Origin: Kitasatospora sp. Root107
GTDB taxonomy: Bacteria > Actinomycetota > Actinomycetes > Streptomycetales > Streptomycetaceae
Direction: 5' to 3'
Length of the DNA stretch: 64,000 nucleotides
Assembly (NCBI RefSeq): GCF_001424875.1
Contig: NZ_LMCT01000072.1
Span: 409,488 to 473,487, forward strand
Part shown: positions 8,407 to 17,154 of the stretch, one piece after another
Position numbering within the stretch: the stretch's first letter is position 1
Layout of the letters: every line of letters starts with the position of its first letter
Program-made: the position numbers and the translations under genes
Notes under the pieces: generated by a model
Databases searched by the model: none
Told to the model about the DNA's origin: nothing
The model's input: the letters and a program-made list of their open reading frames with translations, nothing else

Positions 8407-10215
8407 TCAGTGAGCGGCGGCCGATCCCACGGCGGTGGGGTCGGCCGCTTCGCCGTCGGCCAGCCCGAACGCGGTGTTCACCAGTGCGACATGCGTGAAC
8501 GCCTGTGGGGCGTTGCCGAGTTGGCGGCCCGAGACCGGGTCGTACTCCTCGGCCAGCAGGCCCAGGTCGTTGGCCACCGTCAGCGAGCGCTCGAACAGCT
8601 CCCTGGCCTCGGCCCGCCGTTCGGTCAGGGCCAGCGCGTCGGCCAGCCAGAACGAGCAGGCCAGGAAGGCCCCTTCGGTCCCCGGCAGCCCGTCGGTGTC
8701 GGGGGCGGCCCGGTAGCGGCGGACGAAGCCGCCCTGGTCCAGCTCGGTCCGGACGGCGTCCACGGTGCGCACCAGCCGGGGGTCGTCGGGCGGCAGGAAG
8801 CCGGACTTGGCGATGAACAGCGTGGCGGCGTCCAACTCCTCGGCGCCGTACGACTGGACGAAGATCCCGCGCCGGGCGTCGTAGCCGTGCTCGCAGACCT
8901 CGGCGTGCACGGTGTCACGCAGGGTCCGCCACTGCTGTACCGGTGCGGGCAGCCCGGTGGCCTCGGCGAGCCGGACGGCGCGGTCGGCGGCCACCCAGAC
9001 CATCACCTTGGAGTGCACGAACTGCCGTCGGCAGCCCCGGACTTCCCACAGTCCCTCGTCCGGTTCGCGCCAGTGCAGGGAGAGAAAGTCCATCAGGCTG
9101 CGGAGCAGTCCCCAGACCTTGCGCTCCATCGGGATACCCGCCCGGTAGGCGAGTTCGAGGGTGTCCAACACCTCGCCGTAGACGTCGAGTTGGAGCTGCC
9201 GGACGGCCGCGTTGCCGAACCGGACCGGGGTGGAGTCGCGGTAGCCGGGCAGCCAGTCGGCCGAGGTCTCCGGCAGGGTGCGCTCGCCGGCCACCCCGTA
9301 CACCGCCTGGAGGTCGCCCGGGTCGCCCGCGATGGCCCGCAGCAGCCACTTGCGCCAGGCCGCCGCCTCGTCCCGGAAGCCGCCGCGCAGCAGCGCGGCC
9401 AGCGTCATGCTGGAGTCCCGCAGCCAGCAGAACCGGTAGTCCCAGTTGCGTTCCCCGCCCGGGTGTTCGGGCAGCGAGGCGGTCGGGGCGGCCACGATGC
9501 CGCCGGTCGGGTCGTAGGTGAGCGCCTTGAGGGTGATCAGCGAGCGCAGTACCTGCTCGCGGTACGGGCCCTGGTAGCGCAGGCCGTCGGCCCAGGACTG
9601 CCAACCGGTCAGGGTGCGGCTCAGCAGCTCGGCCGGGTCCACCCGGGGGGTGTCGGTGCGGTGCGAGGGCTGCCAGGTCAGCACGAACGGGACCTGCTCG
9701 CCCGGCTGCACGGTGAACTCGGAGACGGTCGCACCGTCCTCGCCCCAGGTGTGCACGCCGGTGGGCACCCGGAGCCAGGCGGAGTCGGGTCCGGCCACCG
9801 CGATCCGGTGGTGGTCGGTGCGGCGCACCCAGGGCTCGATCCGGCCGTGGTTGAAGCGCAGCCGCAGCTCGCCCCGGATCCGGACGGTGCCCGAGAGGCC
9901 CTCGACGATCCGCACCAGCCGGGGCAGCCGCTCCCGCTGGGGCATGAAGTCGGTGACCCGGACGGAGCCGGTGGGGGTGTGCCAGACGGACTCCAGCACC
10001 AGGCTGGCCGGGTGGTAGCGGCGTTCGGTGCACGGGCCGCCGGTGCTGGGGGCCAGCCGCCAGGCGCCGTGCCGGTCGGTGCCGAGCAGTCCGGCGAAGC
10101 AGCTGGGAGAGTCGAAGCGGGGCAGGCACAGCCAGTCGACCGATCCGTCCCGGCCGACCAGGGCGGCGGTCTGCAGGTCTCCGAGGAGCGCGTAGTCCTC
10201 GATGGGTCCAGCCAT
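8407..10215 (-). CDS. Glycoside hydrolase family 15 protein (trehalase/glucoamylase type)
   Basis: 602 aa, typical for the actinobacterial GH15 group. It starts MAGPIEDYALLGDLQTAALVGRDGSVDWLCLPRFDSP, the characteristic N-terminal beta-sandwich. The (alpha/alpha)6 barrel follows, with RNWDYRFCWLRDSSMTLAAL and DEGLWEVRG, which holds a catalytic Glu candidate. Several mycobacterial and Streptomyces members act on trehalose, others on alpha-glucans; sequence alone does not separate them. No signal peptide is seen, so it is cytoplasmic. It converges on the cellulase gene with a 7-base gap. Confidence 0.85.
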   Translation of the reverse strand: MAGPIEDYALLGDLQTAALVGRDGSVDWLCLPRFDSPSCFAGLLGTDRHGAWRLAPSTGGPCTERRYHPASLVLESVWHTPTGSVRVTDFMPQRERLPRLVRIVEGLSGTVRIRGELRLRFNHGRIEPWVRRTDHHRIAVAGPDSAWLRVPTGVHTWGEDGATVSEFTVQPGEQVPFVLTWQPSHRTDTPRVDPAELLSRTLTGWQSWADGLRYQGPYREQVLRSLITLKALTYDPTGGIVAAPTASLPEHPGGERNWDYRFCWLRDSSMTLAALLRGGFRDEAAAWRKWLLRAIAGDPGDLQAVYGVAGERTLPETSADWLPGYRDSTPVRFGNAAVRQLQLDVYGEVLDTLELAYRAGIPMERKVWGLLRSLMDFLSLHWREPDEGLWEVRGCRRQFVHSKVMVWVAADRAVRLAEATGLPAPVQQWRTLRDTVHAEVCEHGYDARRGIFVQSYGAEELDAATLFIAKSGFLPPDDPRLVRTVDAVRTELDQGGFVRRYRAAPDTDGLPGTEGAFLACSFWLADALALTERRAEARELFERSLTVANDLGLLAEEYDPVSGRQLGNAPQAFTHVALVNTAFGLADGEAADPTAVGSAAAH

Positions 10216-10378
10216 GAGGGTCTTATTCTCGCCCGCCCGGCCCGGAACGGCGCCCCGTCCGGCGCCGAGCCCCTTCCGTCACACCCGTCTCATCGGTTTC
10301 ACTGCTTGCAGGCGACAGGCGATGATAGGAAGATCCTCATGTTTTGTAGTCCACTCCACCTTCGGTAGGGATGCCGCC

Positions 10379-11185
10379 ATGCAGCAAGCGAACTGGGTCC
10401 CCGCCGGCACCGACACCGAGAAGCCGAACGCCGCCCGGGTGTACGACTACTACCTCGGCGGCTCCCACAACTTCGAGGTCGACCGGGCGATGGCCCGGAA
10501 GGCGATGGAGTTCTGGCCCGAGCTGCCCGCCATCATGCGGGCCAACCGGGCCTTTCTGCGCCGGGCCGTGCAGCACCTCGCCGAACAGGGTGTCACCCGC
10601 TTCCTGGACATCGGCTCCGGCATTCCGACCTTCGGCCCGGTGCACGAGGTGGCCAGGGCGGTGAATCCGGACAGCCAGGTGGTCTACGTGGACCACGATC
10701 CGATCGCGGTCGCGCACAGCCGCCTGCTGCTCAAGGACGACCCGCACAGCGTGGTGGTCGAGGCCGACCTGCGCCAGGTCGAGGACCTGCTCGCCCGGCC
10801 CGAGGTGGCCGGGCTGCTCGCCGCGGGTGAGCCGGTCGGGCTGCTGATGGTCGCGGTGCTGCACTTCATCACCGACGGCGACGACCCGTACCGGCTGGTG
10901 CGGGTGCTCAGGGACGCGCTGCCGCCGGGCAGTGCGCTGGTGATCTGCCACGCCTCGCTGGAGGGCCGGCCGGACCAGGCCGGTGCGCACCAGGACCTGT
11001 ACAAGCGCACCCCCACCCCGATCACGATGCGCAACCGCGCGGCGATCGGCGCCTTCTTCGACGGCTTCGAGCTGCTCGAGCCCGGGCTGGTCTACCTGCC
11101 CGAGTGGCGCCCCGAGGACCCGGAGTCGGTCGGCCCGCACCCGGAGCGGATGACCGGCCTGTCAGGCGTCGGACTGCTGCCGTGA
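10379..11185 (+). CDS. SAM-dependent methyltransferase, DUF574 (Methyltransf_19) family
   Basis: 268 aa. The opening TEKPNAARVYDYYLGGSHNFEVDRA is the hallmark of the DUF574 family, which is greatly expanded in Streptomyces. The SAM-binding FLDIGSGIPTFGPVHEVA and YVDHDPIAV motifs follow. Substrates are mostly unknown. The ATG at 10379 has an AGGG about nine bases before it. It overlaps the next gene (PAS-GGDEF-EAL) by four bases (GTGA), so the two are probably translated together. Confidence 0.88.
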   Translation: MQQANWVPAGTDTEKPNAARVYDYYLGGSHNFEVDRAMARKAMEFWPELPAIMRANRAFLRRAVQHLAEQGVTRFLDIGSGIPTFGPVHEVARAVNPDSQVVYVDHDPIAVAHSRLLLKDDPHSVVVEADLRQVEDLLARPEVAGLLAAGEPVGLLMVAVLHFITDGDDPYRLVRVLRDALPPGSALVICHASLEGRPDQAGAHQDLYKRTPTPITMRNRAAIGAFFDGFELLEPGLVYLPEWRPEDPESVGPHPERMTGLSGVGLLP

Positions 11186-13296
11186 CCGCAGGGTCGGACG
11201 GGGAGGGCCGGGTGGACGCTCCCACCTGGTTCCACCAGGAGTGGGAGCGGCTGCTGCGTGGTGGCCACGGCATGGCCGTGCACCCGGGCATCCTGAGCCG
11301 CCTGGTGTCCCGGACGGCCGTGCTGCTGCACCGGGCCCAGCACGAGGATCCGTTCCGGCCCGAGCTGGCCGGGCAGGCCGGTGCCCAGCTGGTGGACGCG
11401 CACTTCACCGACCCGGCCGTGCTGGCCAGGGCGGTCGAGCTGCTCCAGCTCGGCCCGGTCGGCGACGGCCGGGGCCCGGCGCTGTGCGGCGCCTTCGCGG
11501 CGGGCTGGGCGGAGGCCCTGCGGGAGCGGACCCTGCGCGAGCAGGAGGCGATCCGACTGGCCGCCGACACCGCCCGGCGGGAGGTGGAGAAGGCGCTACG
11601 GGAGTCGGAGAACAAGTTCCGCGCGCTGTTCGAGAGCGCCGCGATCGGGATCGGCATCGGGGACACCGACGGCAAGATCATCTCGGTCAACCGGGCGCTC
11701 GGAGAGATCTTCGGCACCGGCTCGATGGACATGACGGGCCGTCGGGTGGACGAGCTGGTGCACCCCGAGGACACCCCGGGCGTCTGGGAGGCGTACGAGG
11801 ACCTGATCGCCGGGCGCCGGGAGTACTTCCAGTTCGACAAGCCGTACTACCGGCAGGACGGCGAGGTGGTCTGGACCCACCTGACCGTCTCGCTGATCCG
11901 GGACGACGAGGGCGTGCCGCTCTACCAGGTGGCCATGCTGGAGGACATCACCGACCGGTACCGGCTGCAGGAGCGGCTGCGGCACCAGGCCACCCACGAC
12001 CCGCTGACCGGGCTGCCGAACCGGGTGGCCTTCTTCGAGCGGCTGGAGAAGCTGTTCGAGGAGCCGGAGCCCGGGGCCAGGTTCGGCCTCTGCTACGTGG
12101 ACCTGGACGGCTTCAAGGTGGTCAACGACAGCCTCGGCCACGACACCGGCGACCAGCTGCTGGCCGCGGTGGCGCAGCGGCTCGAGACCGCGCTGACCCC
12201 GCTCGGCCACCTGGTGGCCCGGCTCGGCGGCGACGAGTTCGTGGTGCTGCTGGAGGACTGCCGGGGCGAGCAGGAGGCGGTGGCGGCCGCCAAGACGGTG
12301 CTGGCCGCGCTGGCCAGGCCGGTGCAGGTCGGCGACCACTCGCTGGCGGTCGGCGCCAGCGTCGGCGTGCTGGAGCGCCGGGTGGCCACCACCACGCCGG
12401 GCGCCGCGGTCCGGGCCGCCGACCTCACGCTGTACCGGGCCAAGGAGGCCGGGCGCGGCCGCTGGACGCTGTTCGACCCGAAGGAGAACGCCCGCGCGGT
12501 CAGCCGGTACGCGGTGTCGGTGCGGATGCCCGCCGCGCTGGACCGGGGCGAGTTCTTCATCGACTACCAGCCGCTCTGCTCGCTGGCCGACGGCTCGCTG
12601 GTCGCGGTCGAGGCACTGGTGCGCTGGCGGCACCCGCAGCTCGGGGTGCTCGGCCCGGACGAGTTCATCGGGGTGGCCGAGGAGACCGGCCTGATCATGC
12701 CGCTCGGCCGCTGGGTACTGGAGCAGGCCTGCCGCCAGGCCACCGACTGGGTGCGGGAGTTCGGCCCGGACGCACCGCAGATCAACGTCAACCTGGCGGT
12801 CCGGCAGGCCCGCAACGCCGGGCTGGTCACCGATGTCGAGCGGATCCTGCGGAAGACCGGACTGCCGCCGGCCAAGCTCCAGTTGGAGATCACCGAGTCC
12901 ACCGTGGTGGGCCCCGAGGACGAGGCGCTGAAGGCCCTGCACGGCGTACGCGACCTGGGCGTCTCGCTGGCGGTGGACGACTTCGGCACCGGCTGGTCCA
13001 ACCTGGCCTACCTGCGGGACCTGCCGGTCTCCTGCCTGAAGATCGCCGGCTCCTTCGTCGGCGACCTGCACGATCCGACCAAGGACGCGCACACCGGCTG
13101 GCGGATCGTCAGCGGGCTGGTCTCGCTGGCCCACACGCTCGGCCTGACCGTGACCGCCGAAGGGGTGGAGAGCGGTGCGGACGCCGAGCGGCTGCGGCAG
13201 ATGGGCTGTGACTGGGCACAGGGCTGGCACTTCGGCCGCCCGGTCCGCCCGGACGAGATCTCCCGGCGGATCGCCGAGGCGCGCCGCACCCCGTAG
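11182..13296 (+). CDS. PAS-GGDEF-EAL cyclic-di-GMP turnover protein
   Basis: 704 aa. An N-terminal helical region (about 1-140) is followed by a PAS domain (about 143-260, ENKFRALFESAAIGIGIGDTDG), a GGDEF domain (about 275-430) with intact LARLGGDEF, and an EAL domain (about 450-700). The EAL domain shows EALVRW, LEITEST, VDDFGTGWSNLAYL and TAEGVES. The product-inhibition motif RxxD is absent (PLGH in its place), and the usual KID of the EAL domain reads KIA. The architecture resembles Streptomyces RmdA. The GTG start overlaps the methyltransferase stop; a longer frame begins inside that gene. It is likely bifunctional or regulated, and cytoplasmic. Confidence 0.9.
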   Translation: MTAGSDGEGRVDAPTWFHQEWERLLRGGHGMAVHPGILSRLVSRTAVLLHRAQHEDPFRPELAGQAGAQLVDAHFTDPAVLARAVELLQLGPVGDGRGPALCGAFAAGWAEALRERTLREQEAIRLAADTARREVEKALRESENKFRALFESAAIGIGIGDTDGKIISVNRALGEIFGTGSMDMTGRRVDELVHPEDTPGVWEAYEDLIAGRREYFQFDKPYYRQDGEVVWTHLTVSLIRDDEGVPLYQVAMLEDITDRYRLQERLRHQATHDPLTGLPNRVAFFERLEKLFEEPEPGARFGLCYVDLDGFKVVNDSLGHDTGDQLLAAVAQRLETALTPLGHLVARLGGDEFVVLLEDCRGEQEAVAAAKTVLAALARPVQVGDHSLAVGASVGVLERRVATTTPGAAVRAADLTLYRAKEAGRGRWTLFDPKENARAVSRYAVSVRMPAALDRGEFFIDYQPLCSLADGSLVAVEALVRWRHPQLGVLGPDEFIGVAEETGLIMPLGRWVLEQACRQATDWVREFGPDAPQINVNLAVRQARNAGLVTDVERILRKTGLPPAKLQLEITESTVVGPEDEALKALHGVRDLGVSLAVDDFGTGWSNLAYLRDLPVSCLKIAGSFVGDLHDPTKDAHTGWRIVSGLVSLAHTLGLTVTAEGVESGADAERLRQMGCDWAQGWHFGRPVRPDEISRRIAEARRTP

Positions 13297-13623
13297 GCCC
13301 GCAGCACCCCGTAGCCCGGTCCGAAGGACGAGAGTTGATAAAGCGGACATAAGGGTTGACATGGGGCATACTCCGGGCGGACGATGAGGCCCTGGCACCA
13401 GTTCATTCGCCAGTTGCCCGTGACAGTCGGCGTCAAGCCGCCCGAGTCCGACCGGCGCATTTCGGAGGGGTCCGGGGGAGTCCGTACCAGCCCGCCGTGC
13501 CGTACGTCGTTCTCATTCCGACCGGGGCCTGCCCCGCGCCCAGCGCGGCCCGCCCGCCCCGTCTCCCGGGTCACGCCTGTGGGGGGCCCGCGTGCCCGCA
13601 GCCTCGGAGAAGGCCGTTTCGCG
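13297..13623 (+). promoter_or_regulatory. Intergenic region with promoter candidate before the glycosyltransferase locus
   Basis: This 327-base stretch holds no convincing gene. A TTGACA hexamer at 13356-13361 is followed after 18 bases by GACGAT (13380-13385), a plausible sigma-HrdB-type promoter. TTGATA occurs just upstream at 13335. The open frame running from 13384 into the GT gene is Arg/Pro-rich and unlike a protein, so I treat it as leader sequence. Confidence 0.35.
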
Positions 13624-14457
13624 ATGAGCATCACGCTGCCCCCCAACGTCCTCCCCTACCCGACCCGTGACGACGGCCGGCCCAGGCGCCGCGCCACCGA
13701 CCGGCTGCCCGCCGACCGGCCGATGCGCCGGGCCGAGGACGGGATCAGGACCAGGCACTCGGTCAGCCTGGTCGTCCCCGCCCAGAACGAGGCCCGCAAC
13801 ATCCCGTGGGTGTTCGAGCAGATCCCGAACTGCGTGGACGAGGTCATCCTGGTGGACGGCTCCTCCACCGACGCCACCCTGGCGGTGGCCGAGCACTGCC
13901 TGCCCACCGTCCACAGCGTCCAGCAGAGCGCACCCGGCAAGGGAAATGCGCTCCGGACCGGCTTCGCCGCAGCCGGCGGCGAGTACGTGGTGATGATGGA
14001 CGCCGACGGCTCGATGTGGCCCGGCGAGATCCCGCACTACCTGCACTTCCTGGACCACGGCTACGACTTCGTCAAGGGCTCGCGGTGCATCGCCGGCGGC
14101 GGCTCGCTGGACCTGACCCGGATCAGGGCGCTCGGCAACCTGGCGTTGCTCGCTGTGGTGAACCGGCTCTACCAGACCAAGCTCACCGACCTCTGCTACG
14201 GATTCTGCGCCTTCCGCCGCAGCTTCCTGGACCAACTCGACCTGCGCTCGGCCGGGTTCGAGATCGAGGCCGAGATGATCGCGCACGCGCTGCGGTCCGG
14301 CCTGCGGATCGCGGAGGTGCCGAGCCTCGAACTCCCTCGCCGTAGTGGCCGTTCGCACCTGCACGCCGTCTCGGACGGCCGCCGGGTGCTGCGGACGTTG
14401 CTCGCCGAACGTCCTGGCGGCAGTGGAACGGCCCACCACGCCACGAGGGAGCGGTGA
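13624..14457 (+). CDS. Family 2 glycosyltransferase (polyprenyl-phosphate glycosyltransferase-like)
   Basis: 277 aa, a single GT-A domain: SVSLVVPAQNEARNIPWVFEQIP, DEVILVDGSSTDAT, APGKGNALRTGFAAAGGEYVVMMDADGS (nucleotide-sugar and metal binding) and SRCIAGGGSLDLTRIRALGN. The KGNALRTGF and DLCYGFCAFRR segments resemble dolichyl-phosphate-mannose-synthase-like enzymes that charge a lipid carrier. No C-terminal membrane helices are present. The ATG was chosen for GGAGAAGG upstream and because the preceding in-frame residues are low complexity. It is the first gene of a four-gene glycan block on the plus strand. Confidence 0.85.
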   Translation: MSITLPPNVLPYPTRDDGRPRRRATDRLPADRPMRRAEDGIRTRHSVSLVVPAQNEARNIPWVFEQIPNCVDEVILVDGSSTDATLAVAEHCLPTVHSVQQSAPGKGNALRTGFAAAGGEYVVMMDADGSMWPGEIPHYLHFLDHGYDFVKGSRCIAGGGSLDLTRIRALGNLALLAVVNRLYQTKLTDLCYGFCAFRRSFLDQLDLRSAGFEIEAEMIAHALRSGLRIAEVPSLELPRRSGRSHLHAVSDGRRVLRTLLAERPGGSGTAHHATRER

Positions 14458-15755
14458 TGAACGGCACCGACCGGCGCACCGCAACGGCCTGCCCCTGCCC
14501 CGCCGCCCGAGACTCGCTCTACACCCCTGTCCACGTGGTCGAACTGGACCTGGCCGAACCCGGTGAGCTCCGCTCGCCCGGGGGCACCGGGCCGGCCACT
14601 CCGGACGGCCGCGTGTTGGCGTTGGTGCGGCTGCACGGACACCCGCTCGGACTGGTCACCGCCACCGGCAGCGCCGACGATCCGGTCGGTCTGCGCCGGG
14701 CGCTGGTCGAGGCCGCTTTCAGCGAGATCCGCATCACCGCACACCAGTTGACCACCGCGACGATCAGGGCGCCCCTCAGTCGGGTCGGCGGCGTCCGGCC
14801 GTCAGCGGAACCGCCCAGGATCAGCGTCGTGATCGCCACCCACAACCGTCCCGAGCTGCTCCGCCAGTGCCTGGACTCCGTCCTGCGGATCGACAGCCCG
14901 CAGTACGAGGTGCTGGTCGTCGACAACGCCCCGGCCGGGGATGACGCGAAGACCCTGATCCGCGAGCGGTACGCCGACCGGGTCCGCTACCTGCGCGAGC
15001 CGGTAGCGGGCCTGGCCCGAGCCCACAATCTCGGACTGGCCGCCGCCCGGGGCGAGTTGATCGCCTTCACTGACGACGACACGCTGGTCGACCGGCACTG
15101 GCTGAGCTCCCTGGTCGCGGCCTTCGCCGACGATCCCGCTGCCGGCTGCGTGACCGGCCTGATCCTGCCCGCCGAGCTGCAGACCGCGGCGCAGGCCGCG
15201 CTCCAGCAGCACGGCGGCTACGACAAGGGCTTCAACCCGCGCCGCTGGTCGCTCGACCTGCCGCCCGGTGACCCGCTGTTCCCGTTCACCGCAGGGCAGT
15301 TCGGCTCTGGCGCCAACATGGCCTTCCGGACCCGACTGCTGCGCACGCTGGGCGGTTTCGACCCGGCCACCGGCGTCGGCACCCCCGCGCACGGCGGCGA
15401 CGACCTGCTGGCCTTCTTCCGGATCGTCACCGCCGGGCACGTGCTCAGCTACCAGCCGGACGCCATCGTCTGGCACCGGCACCGCCGGACCCCCGACGCG
15501 CTGCCCGCCCAGCTCTACGGCTACGGCGCGGGCCTCGGCGCCTACCTGGCCGCCGCCGTCGTCGCCGAGCCCCGGCTGCTGCCCGCACTACTGCGCCGGA
15601 TCCCCGGCGGGCTGCGGCACGCCGCCGCACAGGCGAGGAGCCGCACCCTGCCGTCCGGCCAACGGTCCACCCGGCTGGCCGCGTTGGAGCTGCGCGGGAT
15701 GCTGTACGGGCCGGTCGGCTACCTCCGCTCGCTGCGCCAGGCGAGGACGGAGTGA
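14457..15755 (+). CDS. Family 2 glycosyltransferase with N-terminal extension
   Basis: 432 aa. About 115 N-terminal residues of unassigned sequence (VHVVELDLAEPGEL, ALVRLHGHPLG) precede a GT-A domain: RISVVIATHNRPELLRQCLDSVL, EVLVVDNAP, GLARAHNLGLAAARGELIAFTDDD (DDD metal site), NMAFRTRLLRTLGGFDP. This extended type is common in actinomycetes. The ATG overlaps the previous stop by one base; a GTG three bases earlier is an alternative but sits too close to GAGGGAG. The acceptor is unknown. Confidence 0.85.
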   Translation: MNGTDRRTATACPCPAARDSLYTPVHVVELDLAEPGELRSPGGTGPATPDGRVLALVRLHGHPLGLVTATGSADDPVGLRRALVEAAFSEIRITAHQLTTATIRAPLSRVGGVRPSAEPPRISVVIATHNRPELLRQCLDSVLRIDSPQYEVLVVDNAPAGDDAKTLIRERYADRVRYLREPVAGLARAHNLGLAAARGELIAFTDDDTLVDRHWLSSLVAAFADDPAAGCVTGLILPAELQTAAQAALQQHGGYDKGFNPRRWSLDLPPGDPLFPFTAGQFGSGANMAFRTRLLRTLGGFDPATGVGTPAHGGDDLLAFFRIVTAGHVLSYQPDAIVWHRHRRTPDALPAQLYGYGAGLGAYLAAAVVAEPRLLPALLRRIPGGLRHAAAQARSRTLPSGQRSTRLAALELRGMLYGPVGYLRSLRQARTE

Positions 15756-15884
15756 GCGTGATGGCCAGCTTCGTCACCGGGACCCGCGCCGCAGGCTGCG
15801 GCTGCCCGCAGCCGCCGCCCTGCCAGTGCTCCTGCCGCACGCTGCTCCGCGCCCGGCTCCGGGCCGCCGGTTCGGCCGAGCCGC

Positions 15885-16056
15885 TGCCGCACCATGGCCA
15901 TGTGCCCGCCCAACCTGGTGCTCGGCGTCGCCGTCGACGTCTGCCGGGCCCGGCGCGCGATGCGCTGGGTGATCGGCCTGCAGGCCGCGCTGCTGGTCGT
16001 CGTCCTGTCGCTCACCGTCTGGCTGCTCCCGCTGTACGGCCTGGCCGGCGTCGGCC
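15885..16056 (+). pseudogene. Remnant of a polysaccharide flippase (Wzx/MATE-like)
   Basis: In the gap between two GT2 genes one frame encodes MCPPNLVLGVAVDVCRARRA, followed by MRWVIGLQAALLVVVLSLTVWLLPLYGLAGVGL. This resembles one internal helix pair of Wzx-type lipid-linked oligosaccharide flippases, where RAxRxMR-hydrophobic-LLPxYGxxGVG is a common pattern. The similarity stops abruptly at GVGL, and no other flippase segment is found on either side in any frame. The whole 376-base gap (15756-16131) has no other convincing gene. I infer a large internal deletion of a former flippase gene. Confidence 0.55.
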
Positions 16057-16131
16057 TGCCCGGAACGCCTCGCCCGGAACGGCGCTGCCCCGGGAGACGG
16101 CCCCCCGGACGACGAAGGGAAGGCGAGGACG

Positions 16132-17154
16132 ATGACCGACCGACTCGACCCGGTCCGCGAGGGGACCGGTGAGCAGCTGACGGGGCATCGGCTCACCCTG
16201 AGCGTGGTGGTCTGCTCGTACACCATGGCCCGCTGGCCCGATCTGGTCGCCGCCATCAGCTCGCTGCAGCGCCAGTCGAGCCCCGCCGACGAAGTGCTGC
16301 TGGTGGTCGACCACTGCCCCGAACTGGCCGTCCGCGCGGCCGGGGTACTGGCCGGCGTGCGGGTGGTGGCGAACCGGGAACAGGCTGGTCTGTCCGGCGC
16401 CCGGAACACCGGGGTGGCGCTGGCCAACAGTGACGTGGTGGCCTTCCTGGACGACGACGCCACCGCCGACCCGGACTGGACCGAACGGCTGCTGGCCGGG
16501 TACCTGGACGCCCGGGTGCTCGGCGTCGGCGGCCTGGTCAGGCCGCGCTGGGAGACCGCCCGCCCGCCCTGGTTCCCGCCCGAGTTCGACTGGGTGGTCG
16601 GCTGCTCCTACCGGGGGATGCCGGAACAGGCCGCCAGGGTACGGAACTTCATCGGCGCCAACATGTCCTTCCGGCGCGCCGAACTGGTGGCCGCCGGCGG
16701 CTTCCGCCCCGACCTCGGCCGGATCGGCAGCCGGCCGCTGGGCTGCGAGGAGACCGAGCTGTGCATCCGGCTGGCGGCCGGTCGGCCGGAGGCCGAACTG
16801 CGCTACGAACCGGCCGCCGGGGTCAGCCACCGGGTCCCCGAAGGGCGGACCAACTGGGCGTACTTCCGGGCCCGTTGCTATGCCGAGGGCCTCTCCAAGG
16901 CGGTGGTCGCCCGGTACACCGGGCGCGGCCCGGCGCTGGCCAGCGAACGCCGCTACCTGCGCAGCACGGTGCCGCGCGGGCTGGCCAGGGCGATCGGCCC
17001 GGGCGGCGGCGGCCCGCGCGAGTTCGCGGCCCTCGCGCTGGGCGTGGCCACCACCCTGGCCGGCTACACCAGCGGCCGGTTCGGCCGGCCCGGCGCCCTC
17101 GGCCGACTGGTCGGCCCGGTACGGCGGGCCAGGGACCCGGGCGGTGCGCCATGA
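16132..17154 (+). CDS. Family 2 glycosyltransferase
   Basis: 340 aa. The GT-A fold is visible as LSVVVCSYTMARWPDLVAAI, DEVLLVVDHCPEL, GLSGARNTGVALANSDVVAFLDDDATAD (DDD site), NFIGANMSFRRAELVAAGGF, and CEETELCIRL as the acceptor/catalytic region. The C-terminus (PREFAALALGVATTLAGYTSG) is weakly hydrophobic and may associate with the membrane. The ATG is preceded by AAGGCGAGGA. It overlaps the deacetylase by 4 bases (ATGA). Confidence 0.87.
   Translation: MTDRLDPVREGTGEQLTGHRLTLSVVVCSYTMARWPDLVAAISSLQRQSSPADEVLLVVDHCPELAVRAAGVLAGVRVVANREQAGLSGARNTGVALANSDVVAFLDDDATADPDWTERLLAGYLDARVLGVGGLVRPRWETARPPWFPPEFDWVVGCSYRGMPEQAARVRNFIGANMSFRRAELVAAGGFRPDLGRIGSRPLGCEETELCIRLAAGRPEAELRYEPAAGVSHRVPEGRTNWAYFRARCYAEGLSKAVVARYTGRGPALASERRYLRSTVPRGLARAIGPGGGGPREFAALALGVATTLAGYTSGRFGRPGALGRLVGPVRRARDPGGAP

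Noticed and set aside
15752..16135. 127-codon frame between two glycosyltransferase genes
   Set aside because: Low-complexity Pro/Arg/Cys sequence without a domain. A different frame in the same interval carries the flippase-like segment.
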